A DNA stretch of 64,000 nt from Sporosarcina sp. FSL K6-3457 (GTDB taxonomy: Bacteria > Bacillota > Bacilli > Bacillales_A > Planococcaceae): NCBI RefSeq assembly GCF_038007285.1, contig NZ_JBBOWX010000001.1, forward strand, positions 1,629,501-1,693,500. The letters are read 5' to 3'. The notes under the pieces were generated by a model that worked only from the letters and a program-made list of their open reading frames with translations, did no database searches and had not been told where the DNA came from. Made by a program: the position numbers and the translations under genes. Each line of letters begins with the position of its first letter. Position 1 is the stretch's first letter. Below are positions 1-7,707 of this stretch, in pieces.

Positions 1-1
1 C

Positions 2-3000
2 ATCAAGCAAAAAGTGAACTATTGCGTGCCTGCATCGATTGCTATGATGCTCGGGACATTTGGTATTGAAAAATCACAGGATGATATTGCTGAACATATT
101 TTTGACGTTACCGGATCGAAAATTAGTGATACTGTTCGATATATGGAGTCACTGGGCTTTGTGACGAAATATTTTAAAGGGTCCGTTGAACTATATAAGC
201 CCTTGATTGATGCAGGTGTGCCTATTTTACTCGATCTCTTTATCGAAAATAGTTCCCATGTGCAAGTGGTTAAAGGCTATGATGACCGTATTGGTACGTT
301 GGAAATCCAAGACCCGAATAGCTTGCACTCCTCGTATGTTCGATACGAACGCTTCGATACAATTTATCGACTGAAGGACCGGTTATCAATCGTATTTGTT
401 CGTCCTGAACAATCGGATTTGTTGGAAGGGCTAGGAGAGGAAAATCATCTATTTTTCAAAGGGATTTTTCAGCATTTAGACAAGTTAGAAGAAGATGTAG
501 AAAAATACATAGATGATATGCTTGTATTCCTTGATGCGCATACTAAAGAATTATACGTCTCTATTTTAGGTCTTACGGTTATTCAGCATGATAAGCTGGA
601 GCCGAAGTTGGAACAGTGGCGTACACATTTAAGGACAGTGTTAGGAACAGAAGATCATGGGCTAAACTTGATGATTGCTAGTTCTTATCATCGTTATGGA
701 GAACAAGAAAAATTTCGAGACATCATTGGGAAGCTAAAGAAACAAACACCTTTTATACAGTTTCTCTTAGGCGTAGAAGCTTATAAGCAGGATCGGACAG
801 AAGAGGCGATTGTTCATCTGAAATCGGCGTTAGAGATGGACCCTTATCAGCCTGTCGCTTATGCTTATCTTGCCAATTGCTATAGTGACATAGGGGAGCC
901 AGTAAAGGCTTTGCAATTTTCTAAAGTAGCGCTTTGGCAAGATTCCTCTAGAGAATTTATCCGAACAGCCTATGCGAATGCACTACTTGCTGCTGGTAAA
1001 ATTGAAGAGGCATTGAAGCAATTTCAAATGCTGGTGAACGATTTTCCGACAGAAGCTTATTACCTCTATGAAGTTGGGCGTTGTTATTTAGGACAAGATG
1101 TTGAAAAAGCGGTGGAGTATTTTAAACGTTCTATGGACTTAAACCCGCTGATCGCATACCCGTACTTGCGAATTGCTGAAGTACAGATGGATGAAGAACG
1201 ATGGGAGAACGCAGAAGGGACGCTGCTAAAAGGGGTTAACAGCGGTATCTCTTCTGAGAAGACGGGATTATTATGGTTATATATTGGGCATAGCCATAAG
1301 GCGCGAGACCAATTTATACAGGCGGAGCAGGCATATTGGCATGCGGCAGAAAGAGATGTAAATAAGGACAATTTGGCTATCATCTATAGAGTGCAGGCCG
1401 TTATTCGGCAAGAGGAATGGGAGCGTGCAGAGCAAATCATTCAGCAAACTTTAGAAGCAGACTATAATGCTGATATTGCATTTCGTGCGGGTGCTATGAT
1501 GTTTGACGAAGCGGAAACTAAAGAGCAGCATGAAGTAGCGGTTTGGAGAATGGAAGAAGCTTTACGGCAACTGCAAGAAGATATCGTTCAGTACGTTCGG
1601 CTATACGTAGATGCAATTGAGTATACGCCCGCAATGGAGCAGGGGGCAGACCTACTTGCAGAATTGCGTGCAATAACGGATGACACGGATATATACTGTT
1701 ATGAGGCGTATTTACGAGAGAAATTGGGACAATTGAATGAGGCAGAAGCATTGTTAAAAGAAGCGCTGAATTTGAGTGCGCCCAATACATTCCCTCATTA
1801 TCGATTAGGACTTTTGTATAAGGAAATGGAACAGCCAACTCTTGCGATTGCCCATTTTCAAACCTGTCTTGAACTTGATGTGGATTTTCATTCTGCGCGT
1901 GAAGAACTTGTTCAATTGTATGGAGTTGGCGCTCATGTTGGACGTGCTAAAACATATGCACTGGAGTTATTAGCGGATTGTCCGGAGGTATGTGATGTTA
2001 GGCAACTGACTAACTGGTTGAATAACGATGAAAGACGAGCGGTTCGAAATCGACTTGTTGAACTGGAAGGATCTGTCCGTGAGGAGTGGCGTAAACTTGC
2101 GTTGAGTGCAGTTATACCTGCGAGCGAAGCGATTGACTTACTGCAAAATGAAGAATCGCCTAAGCTACAATTTCAGTTGGCGAAAATGTATATTGCAGAA
2201 GATAAATACAAGCTAGCCTTTGAGATATTAAGAATGCTTGTTAGTGAGTATCCAGAAGACGAGAACTTGTACTCATATTGGGCAGAGGCTATCTATGAAG
2301 CTAAAAAGCATGGAGATATCACTGAGACGATTGATGAAATGGAGCTGTCTGTCGCTGAAAGGGCAACGGTATGTCGTCATCTTGCGGCAGCATTTTTCCC
2401 GCGTGCGAAAGAGTATTTGGAGCAGTTAAATGAAAGGAAAACATGGCGCACTAAAATTCGTGGATTTATGAAAAACTTGAATATAATTGTAGTGATCGAT
2501 GAACTATTTAAAGCCTCTTATGAATATGAGCCAGATAACCCGGATAATTATTGGGATTATGGTAGTTTTCTTATTGATATTGGTGAGTATCATGATGCCT
2601 TTAAGGAATTGCAGAAATATCTTCGGAATCACGATGATGACAATATTCAGTACAAAATTGGTGTTGCGGCACTTTATCATGGTTTTACAACAGAAAAGCC
2701 TCAGTATATTCAGCGTGCGAAGGAGAAGTTTGAAATCGTCACCAGGCGAGTACCTCACTATTATTACGGCTGGGACAGGTTAGCGGAAGCTTATTTTTAT
2801 CTTGGCGAATACGACCAAGCGTTGGCGACTTATCGGCAAGCAGTCGAGCTCGATGGATCAATGCCAGATGGTTATGCAGGCATCATCCTGTGTTTGGATT
2901 ACTTAAATCGTACAGAAGAGGTTGTGGGCTTCGCAAATAAGTTGGAAGAATCTCTTAGACAGGCAACGATTGAACGAATCGAGCAAGCTATGTTTGAAAC

Positions 3001-3034
3001 AACTGAAATCGTTCAGCGGCTGCTCAAAAAATAA
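2..3034 (+). CDS. C39-like peptidase domain / TPR repeat protein (5' end outside window)
   Basis: The reading frame is open from base 2, and the residues before the first possible start (GTG at 14) already fit the domain, so the true start lies upstream of the window. Residues 1 to about 135 look like a papain-fold, C39-like domain: a Cys in NYCVPAS, a His in SSHVQVVKGYDD and an Asp in IQDPNS form a plausible Cys-His-Asp triad. The remaining roughly 850 residues are helical tetratricopeptide repeats (for example ALEMDPYQPVAYAYLANCY). No membrane segment is visible in the part seen. Family knowledge supports peptidase or peptide-binding folds plus a protein-interaction scaffold; the substrate is unknown. 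It precedes the infC leader by a few bases and reads toward it. Confidence 0.75.
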   Translation: MKQKVNYCVPASIAMMLGTFGIEKSQDDIAEHIFDVTGSKISDTVRYMESLGFVTKYFKGSVELYKPLIDAGVPILLDLFIENSSHVQVVKGYDDRIGTLEIQDPNSLHSSYVRYERFDTIYRLKDRLSIVFVRPEQSDLLEGLGEENHLFFKGIFQHLDKLEEDVEKYIDDMLVFLDAHTKELYVSILGLTVIQHDKLEPKLEQWRTHLRTVLGTEDHGLNLMIASSYHRYGEQEKFRDIIGKLKKQTPFIQFLLGVEAYKQDRTEEAIVHLKSALEMDPYQPVAYAYLANCYSDIGEPVKALQFSKVALWQDSSREFIRTAYANALLAAGKIEEALKQFQMLVNDFPTEAYYLYEVGRCYLGQDVEKAVEYFKRSMDLNPLIAYPYLRIAEVQMDEERWENAEGTLLKGVNSGISSEKTGLLWLYIGHSHKARDQFIQAEQAYWHAAERDVNKDNLAIIYRVQAVIRQEEWERAEQIIQQTLEADYNADIAFRAGAMMFDEAETKEQHEVAVWRMEEALRQLQEDIVQYVRLYVDAIEYTPAMEQGADLLAELRAITDDTDIYCYEAYLREKLGQLNEAEALLKEALNLSAPNTFPHYRLGLLYKEMEQPTLAIAHFQTCLELDVDFHSAREELVQLYGVGAHVGRAKTYALELLADCPEVCDVRQLTNWLNNDERRAVRNRLVELEGSVREEWRKLALSAVIPASEAIDLLQNEESPKLQFQLAKMYIAEDKYKLAFEILRMLVSEYPEDENLYSYWAEAIYEAKKHGDITETIDEMELSVAERATVCRHLAAAFFPRAKEYLEQLNERKTWRTKIRGFMKNLNIIVVIDELFKASYEYEPDNPDNYWDYGSFLIDIGEYHDAFKELQKYLRNHDDDNIQYKIGVAALYHGFTTEKPQYIQRAKEKFEIVTRRVPHYYYGWDRLAEAYFYLGEYDQALATYRQAVELDGSMPDGYAGIILCLDYLNRTEEVVGFANKLEESLRQATIERIEQAMFETTEIVQRLLKK

Positions 3035-3050
3035 CGATGAATAAATATAG

Positions 3051-3079
3051 TTGACGCAGTCTGTCATCCATGGTAAAGT
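3051..3079 (+). promoter_or_regulatory. Promoter of the infC-rpmI-rplT operon
   Basis: TTGACG (3051-3056) and TAAAGT (3074-3079) are separated by 17 bp, a good vegetative sigma-A arrangement. It lies directly after the TPR gene and just before the L20-type leader, so transcription would begin near 3087. Confidence 0.7.
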
Positions 3080-3087
3080 AAATAAGG

Positions 3088-3257
3088 TTAGTAATGACTG
3101 AATACAGTTTGTGGTATAAGAAGAGGCTACCCGCTTCTCACCTGTTTGACGCCTAGACGTTGTTGACAGGTCAACACATGAGTGAAAGTGCCGTGCATTT
3201 CGATGTGCGTACACATACGCGGGTAGACAAATCTAATTTGTCTACCTTTTTTATTTT
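3088..3257 (+). ncRNA. L20-type ribosomal protein leader (cis-regulatory RNA of infC operon)
   Basis: The untranslated leader between the promoter and infC has the known Bacilli architecture for autoregulation by ribosomal protein L20. CTACCCGC (3127-3134) can pair with GCGGGTAG (3219-3226). That long-range helix overlaps the 5' arm of the terminator at 3222-3254, so the two folds exclude each other. In the established model, L20 binding favours termination when free L20 is abundant. The assignment rests on pairing and position, not on a covariance-model hit. Confidence 0.75.
3222..3254 (+). terminator. Leader attenuator terminator upstream of infC
   Basis: GGTAGACAAAT and ATTTGTCTACC form a perfect stem with a very short loop, followed by a long T tract. 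It lies about 210 bases before the infC start and is the off state of the L20 leader. Confidence 0.85.
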
Positions 3258-3261
3258 GATT

Positions 3262-3392
3262 CAGTGAGTGTCAAACACCCGCAGAATCAAAATAATACCT
3301 CCGGCGGATGTCACAGATTTTTAAGGGGAGCTTTTCGAGCTCGCTCGAAAAAATCTGGATGCAATTACGCCGGGCGTAATTGATTGGATGGA
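3262..3392 (+). repeat. Family 1 dispersed repeat, copy A (short form) in the infC 5' region
   Basis: This copy has a terminal imperfect palindrome (TTTTGATTC near 3255 pairing with GAATCAAAA near 3284), then the core CCTCCGGCGGATGTCACAG and a centre of self-complementary sequence. It closes with AATCTGGATGCAATTACGCC and its inverted partner GGCGTAATTG. The ends match copies B, C and D in this window. It sits between the leader terminator and the infC ribosome binding site. Confidence 0.75.
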
Positions 3393-3466
3393 CCTGTGGG
3401 ACTGACCTAGATGGTTGGTATACCCAAACCATGTATTCGCGAGATAATATCCGGAGGTGGATTACT

Positions 3467-3985
3467 ATTAGCAAAGACATGTACGTAAATGAGGGTATTC
3501 GTGCCCGCGAGCTGCGAATTATCGACCATAACGGCGATCAGCTCGGAATCAAAACTCGTACCGAGGCACTAGAAATCGCCGCTCGTGCGAATTTGGATCT
3601 CGTCCTTGTCGCTCCACAAGCGAAACCCCCAGTAGCTCGTATCATGGACTATGGGAAGTTCAAATTTGAGCAACAGAAAAAGGACCGTGAAGTACGGAAG
3701 AATCAGAAGATTATCCTACTCAAAGAAGTTCGGTTAAGCCCGACAATCGATGAACACGATTTTCAAACGAAACTACGTAACGCGATCAAATTCCTTGAAA
3801 AAGGCGACAAAGTAAAATGCTCTATCCGTTTCCGAGGACGTGCGATTACGCACAAGGAAATCGGACAGCGTGTCCTTGACCGCTTCGCAGAAGCGTGCAA
3901 AGATGTATCTACGGTTGAACAACGACCGAAGATGGAAGGTCGCAGCATGTTCTTAGTGCTTGCACCGACTGCTGAAAAACAGTAA
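3467..3985 (+). CDS. infC: Translation initiation factor IF-3
   Basis: IF-3 binds the 30S subunit, prevents premature 50S joining and checks start-codon pairing. The protein reads [16 protein letters not shown] at its N-terminus and keeps the conserved stretches [15 protein letters not shown] and [12 protein letters not shown], with the usual two domains joined by a lysine-rich helix. The start chosen is ATT at 3467: GGAGGTG at 3453-3459 lies 7 bases upstream, and this gives 172 residues, the normal length. A longer frame from ATG 3380 would add about 29 residues encoded partly by a dispersed repeat and is not credible. AUU starts are known for infC and let IF-3 repress its own synthesis. It heads the operon with rpmI and rplT. 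Confidence 0.95.
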   Translation: MSKDMYVNEGIRARELRIIDHNGDQLGIKTRTEALEIAARANLDLVLVAPQAKPPVARIMDYGKFKFEQQKKDREVRKNQKIILLKEVRLSPTIDEHDFQTKLRNAIKFLEKGDKVKCSIRFRGRAITHKEIGQRVLDRFAEACKDVSTVEQRPKMEGRSMFLVLAPTAEKQ

Positions 3986-4012
3986 CAACGAAAGATTTAG
4001 GAGGAACAGAAC

Positions 4013-4213
4013 ATGCCAAAAATGAAAACTCACCGCGGTTCAGCGAAACGTTTCAAAAAAACCGGTTCTGGTAAATTGAAACGCGGCCGTGCTTACACAA
4101 GTCACCTTTTTGCGAATAAATCGACAAAAGCGAAACGCCACCTGCGTAAAGCTTCACTCGTTTCTTCAGGAGACTACAAACGTATCCGTGAAATGCTCAC
4201 ATACGTAAAATAA
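4013..4213 (+). CDS. rpmI: 50S ribosomal protein L35
   Basis: A 66-residue, very basic protein beginning [20 protein letters not shown], typical of bacterial L35 in length and sequence. It is a large-subunit component. A strong AGGAGG site precedes the ATG. It lies 27 bases after infC and 41 before rplT, in the invariant infC-rpmI-rplT order, and shares the L20-controlled leader. Confidence 0.97.
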   Translation: MPKMKTHRGSAKRFKKTGSGKLKRGRAYTSHLFANKSTKAKRHLRKASLVSSGDYKRIREMLTYVK

Positions 4214-4254
4214 TTCAAAACATAATCGGACAGAAAAGCAGGAGGTAATGAACT

Positions 4255-4614
4255 ATGCCACGCGTAAAAGGTGGAACAGTGACGCGCAAGCGTCGTAATC
4301 GAGTATTGAAATTAGCAAAAGGTTATTACGGTTCAAAACATAGACTTTATAAAGTCGCAAACCAACAGGTCATGAAATCATTTAACTATGCATACCGTGA
4401 CCGTCGTCAAAAGAAACGTGAATTCCGTAAACTTTGGATTACACGTATCAACGCGGCTGCACGTATCAACGGTCTTTCATACAGCACACTTATGCACGGT
4501 TTGAAAGTAGCTGGTATCGATGTTAACCGTAAGATGCTTGCTGATCTTGCAGTAACAGACGCACCAGCGTTTGCACAACTTGCAGATGCAGCTAAAAAAT
4601 CAATCGCAAAATAA
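4255..4614 (+). CDS. rplT: 50S ribosomal protein L20
   Basis: A 119-residue basic protein with the L20 signatures [23 protein letters not shown] (start) and the helical [20 protein letters not shown] region. L20 is needed early in 50S assembly and is the expected repressor that acts on the leader at 3088-3257. It has an AGGAGG site upstream and is followed at once by a strong terminator that ends the operon. Confidence 0.97.
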   Translation: MPRVKGGTVTRKRRNRVLKLAKGYYGSKHRLYKVANQQVMKSFNYAYRDRRQKKREFRKLWITRINAAARINGLSYSTLMHGLKVAGIDVNRKMLADLAVTDAPAFAQLADAAKKSIAK

Positions 4615-4626
4615 GAGTCATACTAG

Positions 4627-4672
4627 AAGCCGCCACGAGAACCGGAGTTAATCCGGCCTCGAGGCGGCTTTT
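4627..4672 (+). terminator. Terminator of the infC-rpmI-rplT operon
   Basis: AAGCCGCC and GGCGGCTT bracket an inner helix formed by CCGG repeats, followed by a short T run. It begins 13 bases after the rplT stop. Confidence 0.85.
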
Positions 4673-4821
4673 GATTGTATAGGAAGTTATTGTTGCCACG
4701 GGTGTTCGAGTTTGTAGAAAAGGTAGCTGAGTTCCATACGAGAATAGCTCGGTTTCTAGATTTGTCACTTTATGTTTAGCAAATAGTGTAAAATGGAAAA
4801 AGAGAGAAGGGGGAGAAATGG

Positions 4822-5112
4822 ATGGAGTCAGTAGCGGTAAGTTGGATTATTTTCATGTCGATTTGGGCGTTTGCGGCAATGGGCTATGACAAACGTCAGG
4901 CAAAGAAAAAAGGACGTAGGGTGCCTGAAAAAAACTTGTGGTTATTGGCGTTGATTGGTGGAGGTATAGGCGCTTATATCGGCATGCAAATATTTCGCCA
5001 TAAGACGAGGCATACATCATTTCGTATTGGTTTTCTCCTATTGGCAATGGTCTATGGAATAGGCATTCTTTATTTGTTGGGTGTCCGTATGTCAGGTGGT
5101 TTCGTAGCATAG
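4822..5112 (+). CDS. ysdA: DUF1294 small membrane protein (YsdA-like)
   Basis: A 96-residue protein with three hydrophobic segments (about 5-20, 38-55 and 70-88). The basic motif YDKRQAKKKGRRVPEKNLW is followed by GGGIGAYIGMQIFRHKTRH, the hallmark of DUF1294. The function is unknown. The start ATG at 4822 has AGGGGGAG at the right distance, while an ATG at 4818 is in another frame. Its place directly after rplT and before a convergent ysdB matches Bacillus subtilis gene order. Confidence 0.85.
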   Translation: MESVAVSWIIFMSIWAFAAMGYDKRQAKKKGRRVPEKNLWLLALIGGGIGAYIGMQIFRHKTRHTSFRIGFLLLAMVYGIGILYLLGVRMSGGFVA

Positions 5113-5113
5113 G

Positions 5114-5146
5114 AAAAAGCCCGTTTCACTTGAATCCACGGGCTGT
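5114..5146 (-). terminator. Terminator between convergent ysdA and ysdB
   Basis: AGCCCGT and ACGGGCT form the stem, and the T tract is on the minus strand (AAAAA at 5114-5118 on plus), so it mainly ends ysdB transcription. Confidence 0.75.
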
Positions 5147-5148
5147 CG

Positions 5149-5529
5149 TTAAGAATGCATCAATTGTTCAATCGGGTTTTTCCAACTGATATCAGCTTTT
5201 GGGTAGTTAGAAAGAATTTCCGATTTTAAGAAATGAAAATCATCTTTTGTGAAGCCTTGCAATTTTGCTTCGTCCTTTACCCAGACAAAGATGGAGACAA
5301 CTTCAAAAGAATCCTCAGTGGTGCCTAAGTATTTTTCACCTTCAAACATAGCACCCTTATACGTAATAAAAAAGTTTTTTCGTACATTTTTTACATCATC
5401 ATAAAAATAAAATTGCTGTTGCTCATAAGCTTCATCCAATTTACGTTTGGGATCCGTCAAATAACGAATACCGCGGTAAAATAAATAGATGATGAAAGCG
5501 ATGATGACAAAACGGATTAGCAATGGCAT
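5149..5529 (-). CDS. ysdB: Sigma-W pathway protein YsdB-like
   Basis: A 126-residue protein with one N-terminal membrane helix (about residues 3-20, PLLIRFVIIAFIIYLFYRG) and a soluble domain with charged and aromatic residues. It matches the YsdB family by order beside rplT-ysdA, by size and by topology. In Bacillus subtilis YsdB influences sigma-W activity; the mechanism is not established. The ATG at 5529 follows a GGGGGGA site. A sigma-W-like promoter lies about 40 bases upstream (5568-5594), in agreement with the family's regulation. Confidence 0.8.
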   Translation of the reverse strand: MPLLIRFVIIAFIIYLFYRGIRYLTDPKRKLDEAYEQQQFYFYDDVKNVRKNFFITYKGAMFEGEKYLGTTEDSFEVVSIFVWVKDEAKLQGFTKDDFHFLKSEILSNYPKADISWKNPIEQLMHS

Positions 5530-5567
5530 AATAGATCCCCCCTCACTTTAAACGTGGTACTCTCTTC

Positions 5568-5594
5568 TACGGATGAGGGGCGGGATTGGTTTCA
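5568..5594 (-). promoter_or_regulatory. Putative sigma-W promoter of ysdB
   Basis: On the minus strand TGAAAC (plus 5589-5594) and CGTA (plus 5568-5571) are separated by 17 bases. This resembles the extracytoplasmic-function sigma-W consensus TGAAAC-N16-CGTA, with one extra base in the spacer. It is placed correctly for ysdB. Confidence 0.5.
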
Positions 5595-5624
5595 TTATTA
5601 TTAAATTTTCTGGAGGTTTTTTAT

Positions 5625-6110
5625 ATGCAACTGACAAAACTATTTTCTATGCAACGCGAATTGGATGCATTTATTCAAAATAATCGACAACAGCAGACCG
5701 ATGTATTTCAAGAAAAAGGGCTGGCACTCCTGATTGAGCTGGCAGAATTGGCGAATGAAACGCGCTGCTTTAAATTTTGGAGTACAAAAGGTCCATCAGA
5801 GGATGCTGTTATTTTAGAGGAATATGTGGATTCTATTCATTTTCTTCTATCGCTCGGTATTGAAAAGGATCTACATACACTGGAAGATTGGCCTGTACGT
5901 GAAGTTGAAGGGGAACTGACACAGTTATTTTTAAAAACAACGGCAGTCATTCACTATTTTTTGAATGAATTGACAATGGAGTCCTATGAGCAGGTGTGGG
6001 TTTATTATGGGGCTATTGCCAACAAACTAGGATTTACAAATGAGGACATTATCCAGGCTTATATCGAGAAGAATGAAGAAAATTATAATCGGCAGAAAGT
6101 GGGCTATTAA
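5625..6110 (+). CDS. Dimeric all-alpha dUTP diphosphatase
   Basis: Hydrolyses dUTP to dUMP and pyrophosphate, keeping uracil out of DNA and feeding thymidylate synthesis. The 161-residue protein has the all-alpha NTP pyrophosphatase motifs: an acidic helix ELAELANETRCFKFW and the metal-binding EEYVDSIHFLLSLG (E-x3-D). This is the MazG-like dimeric class, not the trimeric Dut class. The start is ATG 5625 with GGAGGT eight bases upstream; an upstream in-frame start lacks a ribosome site. It is monocistronic, divergent from ysdB. Confidence 0.85.
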   Translation: MQLTKLFSMQRELDAFIQNNRQQQTDVFQEKGLALLIELAELANETRCFKFWSTKGPSEDAVILEEYVDSIHFLLSLGIEKDLHTLEDWPVREVEGELTQLFLKTTAVIHYFLNELTMESYEQVWVYYGAIANKLGFTNEDIIQAYIEKNEENYNRQKVGY

Positions 6111-6139
6111 AAAGTTTTATAGAAAAATCAAAAAAACCA

Positions 6140-6168
6140 TTGACAGAAACCTCTGAATAAAAAATAAT
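6140..6168 (+). promoter_or_regulatory. Promoter of the XRE regulator/phosphoesterase operon
   Basis: TTGACA at 6140-6145 and AATAAT at 6163-6168 with a 17-bp spacer, 37 bases before the start at 6205. Confidence 0.55.
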
Positions 6169-6204
6169 AGAGTATAGTAAGTGGAATAATAAGGAGGCGT
6201 CAAT

Positions 6205-6699
6205 ATGAATGAATGGAACAAAGAGGATTTTGGTGTGCGCTTAAAAACACTACGGGAGCAACGTGGATTATCCATGATGGCGTTTGGTACGGCTATCGGG
6301 ACATCTGCTAGTCGTATCAAAGATTGGGAAAAAGGAAAAAATGCCCCGTCTGCGGCTTGGATTGCCAAAATTTCGGAACGGTTTAATGTTTCGACTGACG
6401 AGCTAATCCTTGGAAATGCCAAGATATCAAAGGCGTTTAAAAACTCTGGCTCTCCAAATATTGATTTGTTGTATGATAAGCTACGCGAAACGATTACGGA
6501 TGAGTTAGAGGCAGATGAAGAAACAGATAGAACTGCTGAATTATATGCCGAACTGGATGCTATTAATAAGGAAAATTATAGAAGCGGTAAGGGAAGAAGG
6601 CGTGCTGAGCGGGAATTACTCGCTATCCTAACCGAACTTCCGAAGAAGGAAGTACTGGAATTATTAGAGCTTGCTAAGGTGAAAAAGCGCTGGTTGTAA
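6205..6699 (+). CDS. XRE-family helix-turn-helix regulator
   Basis: A 164-residue protein. Residues about 5-62 form a lambda-repressor/XRE helix-turn-helix (LKTLREQRGLSMMAFGTAIG ... RIKDWEKGKNAPSAAWIAKI ... FNVSTDELILG). The remainder is a charged helical tail (ETDRTAELYAELDAINKEN) that may mediate oligomerisation. An AAGGAGG site precedes the ATG. The stop overlaps the next start by one base (TAATG), so it is translationally coupled to the membrane phosphoesterase, a candidate partner or target. Confidence 0.8.
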   Translation: MNEWNKEDFGVRLKTLREQRGLSMMAFGTAIGTSASRIKDWEKGKNAPSAAWIAKISERFNVSTDELILGNAKISKAFKNSGSPNIDLLYDKLRETITDELEADEETDRTAELYAELDAINKENYRSGKGRRRAERELLAILTELPKKEVLELLELAKVKKRWL

Positions 6700-7565
6700 T
6701 GAAATCGACTGCTATGACACAGAAAAAGAATAAAAAACGACTATGTTTTTTTGCAGTTGTCATCATAGCCCTACTTTGCCTAATGATCTACCGAGGAAAT
6801 ACGACAGTCGGCGTCACAGCGTATACAATTGTTTCTGATAAAATTCCTGATGATTTTAACCTGTATACAATCGTTCAGTTATCAGATTTACATGATGCAA
6901 AGTTCGGTGAGGATCATGTTGAGCTCGTCAATAAAGTGAAGATGATTGCGCCGGATGTTATTTTTATCACGGGTGATTTTATCGACAGTAATCGTTATAA
7001 TCTTGAGCAAAGTTTAGTCCTTGTCGATAAGCTTCAATCAGTTGCACCGATGTATTATGTCACAGGCAATCATGAAATCGCAACGAATGATACTGATCGT
7101 ATTAAAGATGCACTAGAAAATTTAGGCGTAAGGGTTTTATCAGATGAAGCTGAAATCATCACATTGCACAGGAGTGCCATCGCAATTGGTGGGATTGAAG
7201 ATCCGCTATCAAGCTATCTAGACGATGAAGAGGCAGTCCAGGCTTCGATGAGTCAGGCATTTAAAGATGTACCAGCTAACATGTTTACAATGTTATTGTC
7301 ACATAGGCCGGAACAATTTGAAGTGTATGTTGAGTGGGGAATCGATGTGACGTTCAGTGGTCACGCGCACGGAGGTCAGTTTCGAATTCCGGGACTTGGT
7401 GGACTTGTTGCACCTGGGCAAGGCTGGTTTCCAGCATATACATCAGGGGTACATGACAAGAATGACAGTCGTATGGTCGTCAGTCGGGGGCTTGGGAACA
7501 GCATCATCCCTATTAGAGTCTTCAATCAACCGGAGATTGTTGTTGTCACCTTGCAAAAAAAATAG
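6699..7565 (+). CDS. Membrane-anchored metallophosphoesterase (YkuE-like)
   Basis: A calcineurin-like phosphoesterase of 288 residues with one N-terminal membrane segment (about 14-30). The two-metal motifs appear in order: QLSDLHDAKFG, ITGDFIDS, VTGNHE, LLSHRPE and SGHAHGGQFR. Members of this branch (YkuE, YpbG, LpxH-like) act on phospho-lipid or cell-wall-associated substrates outside the membrane; the substrate here is unknown. It is the second gene of an operon with the XRE regulator, with a hairpin terminator after it. Confidence 0.85.
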   Translation: MKSTAMTQKKNKKRLCFFAVVIIALLCLMIYRGNTTVGVTAYTIVSDKIPDDFNLYTIVQLSDLHDAKFGEDHVELVNKVKMIAPDVIFITGDFIDSNRYNLEQSLVLVDKLQSVAPMYYVTGNHEIATNDTDRIKDALENLGVRVLSDEAEIITLHRSAIAIGGIEDPLSSYLDDEEAVQASMSQAFKDVPANMFTMLLSHRPEQFEVYVEWGIDVTFSGHAHGGQFRIPGLGGLVAPGQGWFPAYTSGVHDKNDSRMVVSRGLGNSIIPIRVFNQPEIVVVTLQKK

Positions 7566-7569
7566 CTAA

Positions 7570-7608
7570 CAAAAAAACGTAAAGAGTATATCCTTCTTGC
7601 GTTTTTTT
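7570..7608 (+). terminator. Terminator after the phosphoesterase gene
   Basis: An A-rich arm ending AACGTAAA pairs with a TTGCGTT arm and runs into seven Ts. Confidence 0.65.
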
Positions 7609-7639
7609 GCCGTGTAAACAATTATGAAAAGTATGAAAG

Positions 7640-7673
7640 TGTTAACGCTTTCATGTTATGATGGATATATAAT
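7640..7673 (+). promoter_or_regulatory. CcpA cre site overlapping a promoter
   Basis: TGTTAACGCTTTCA (7640-7653) fits the catabolite-responsive element consensus TGWNANCGNTNWCA at every fixed position and lies in a longer near-palindrome starting TGAAAG at 7634. TATAAT follows at 7668-7673, so the cre covers the -35 region of the oxidoreductase promoter. Repression by CcpA in rich carbon sources is the inferred effect. Confidence 0.65.
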
Positions 7674-7707
7674 CTGAAGCTATTGAATGCAAGAAAGGAT
7701 GATGAAT

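Noticed and set aside
3395..3450. Possible tRNA-like fold upstream of infC
   Set aside because: Contains a palindrome but no TPsiC or D-arm consensus and no cloverleaf.
3380..3466. Longer infC start at ATG 3380
   Set aside because: The extra residues derive from repeat and leader sequence and do not match IF-3; the ribosome site points to ATT 3467.
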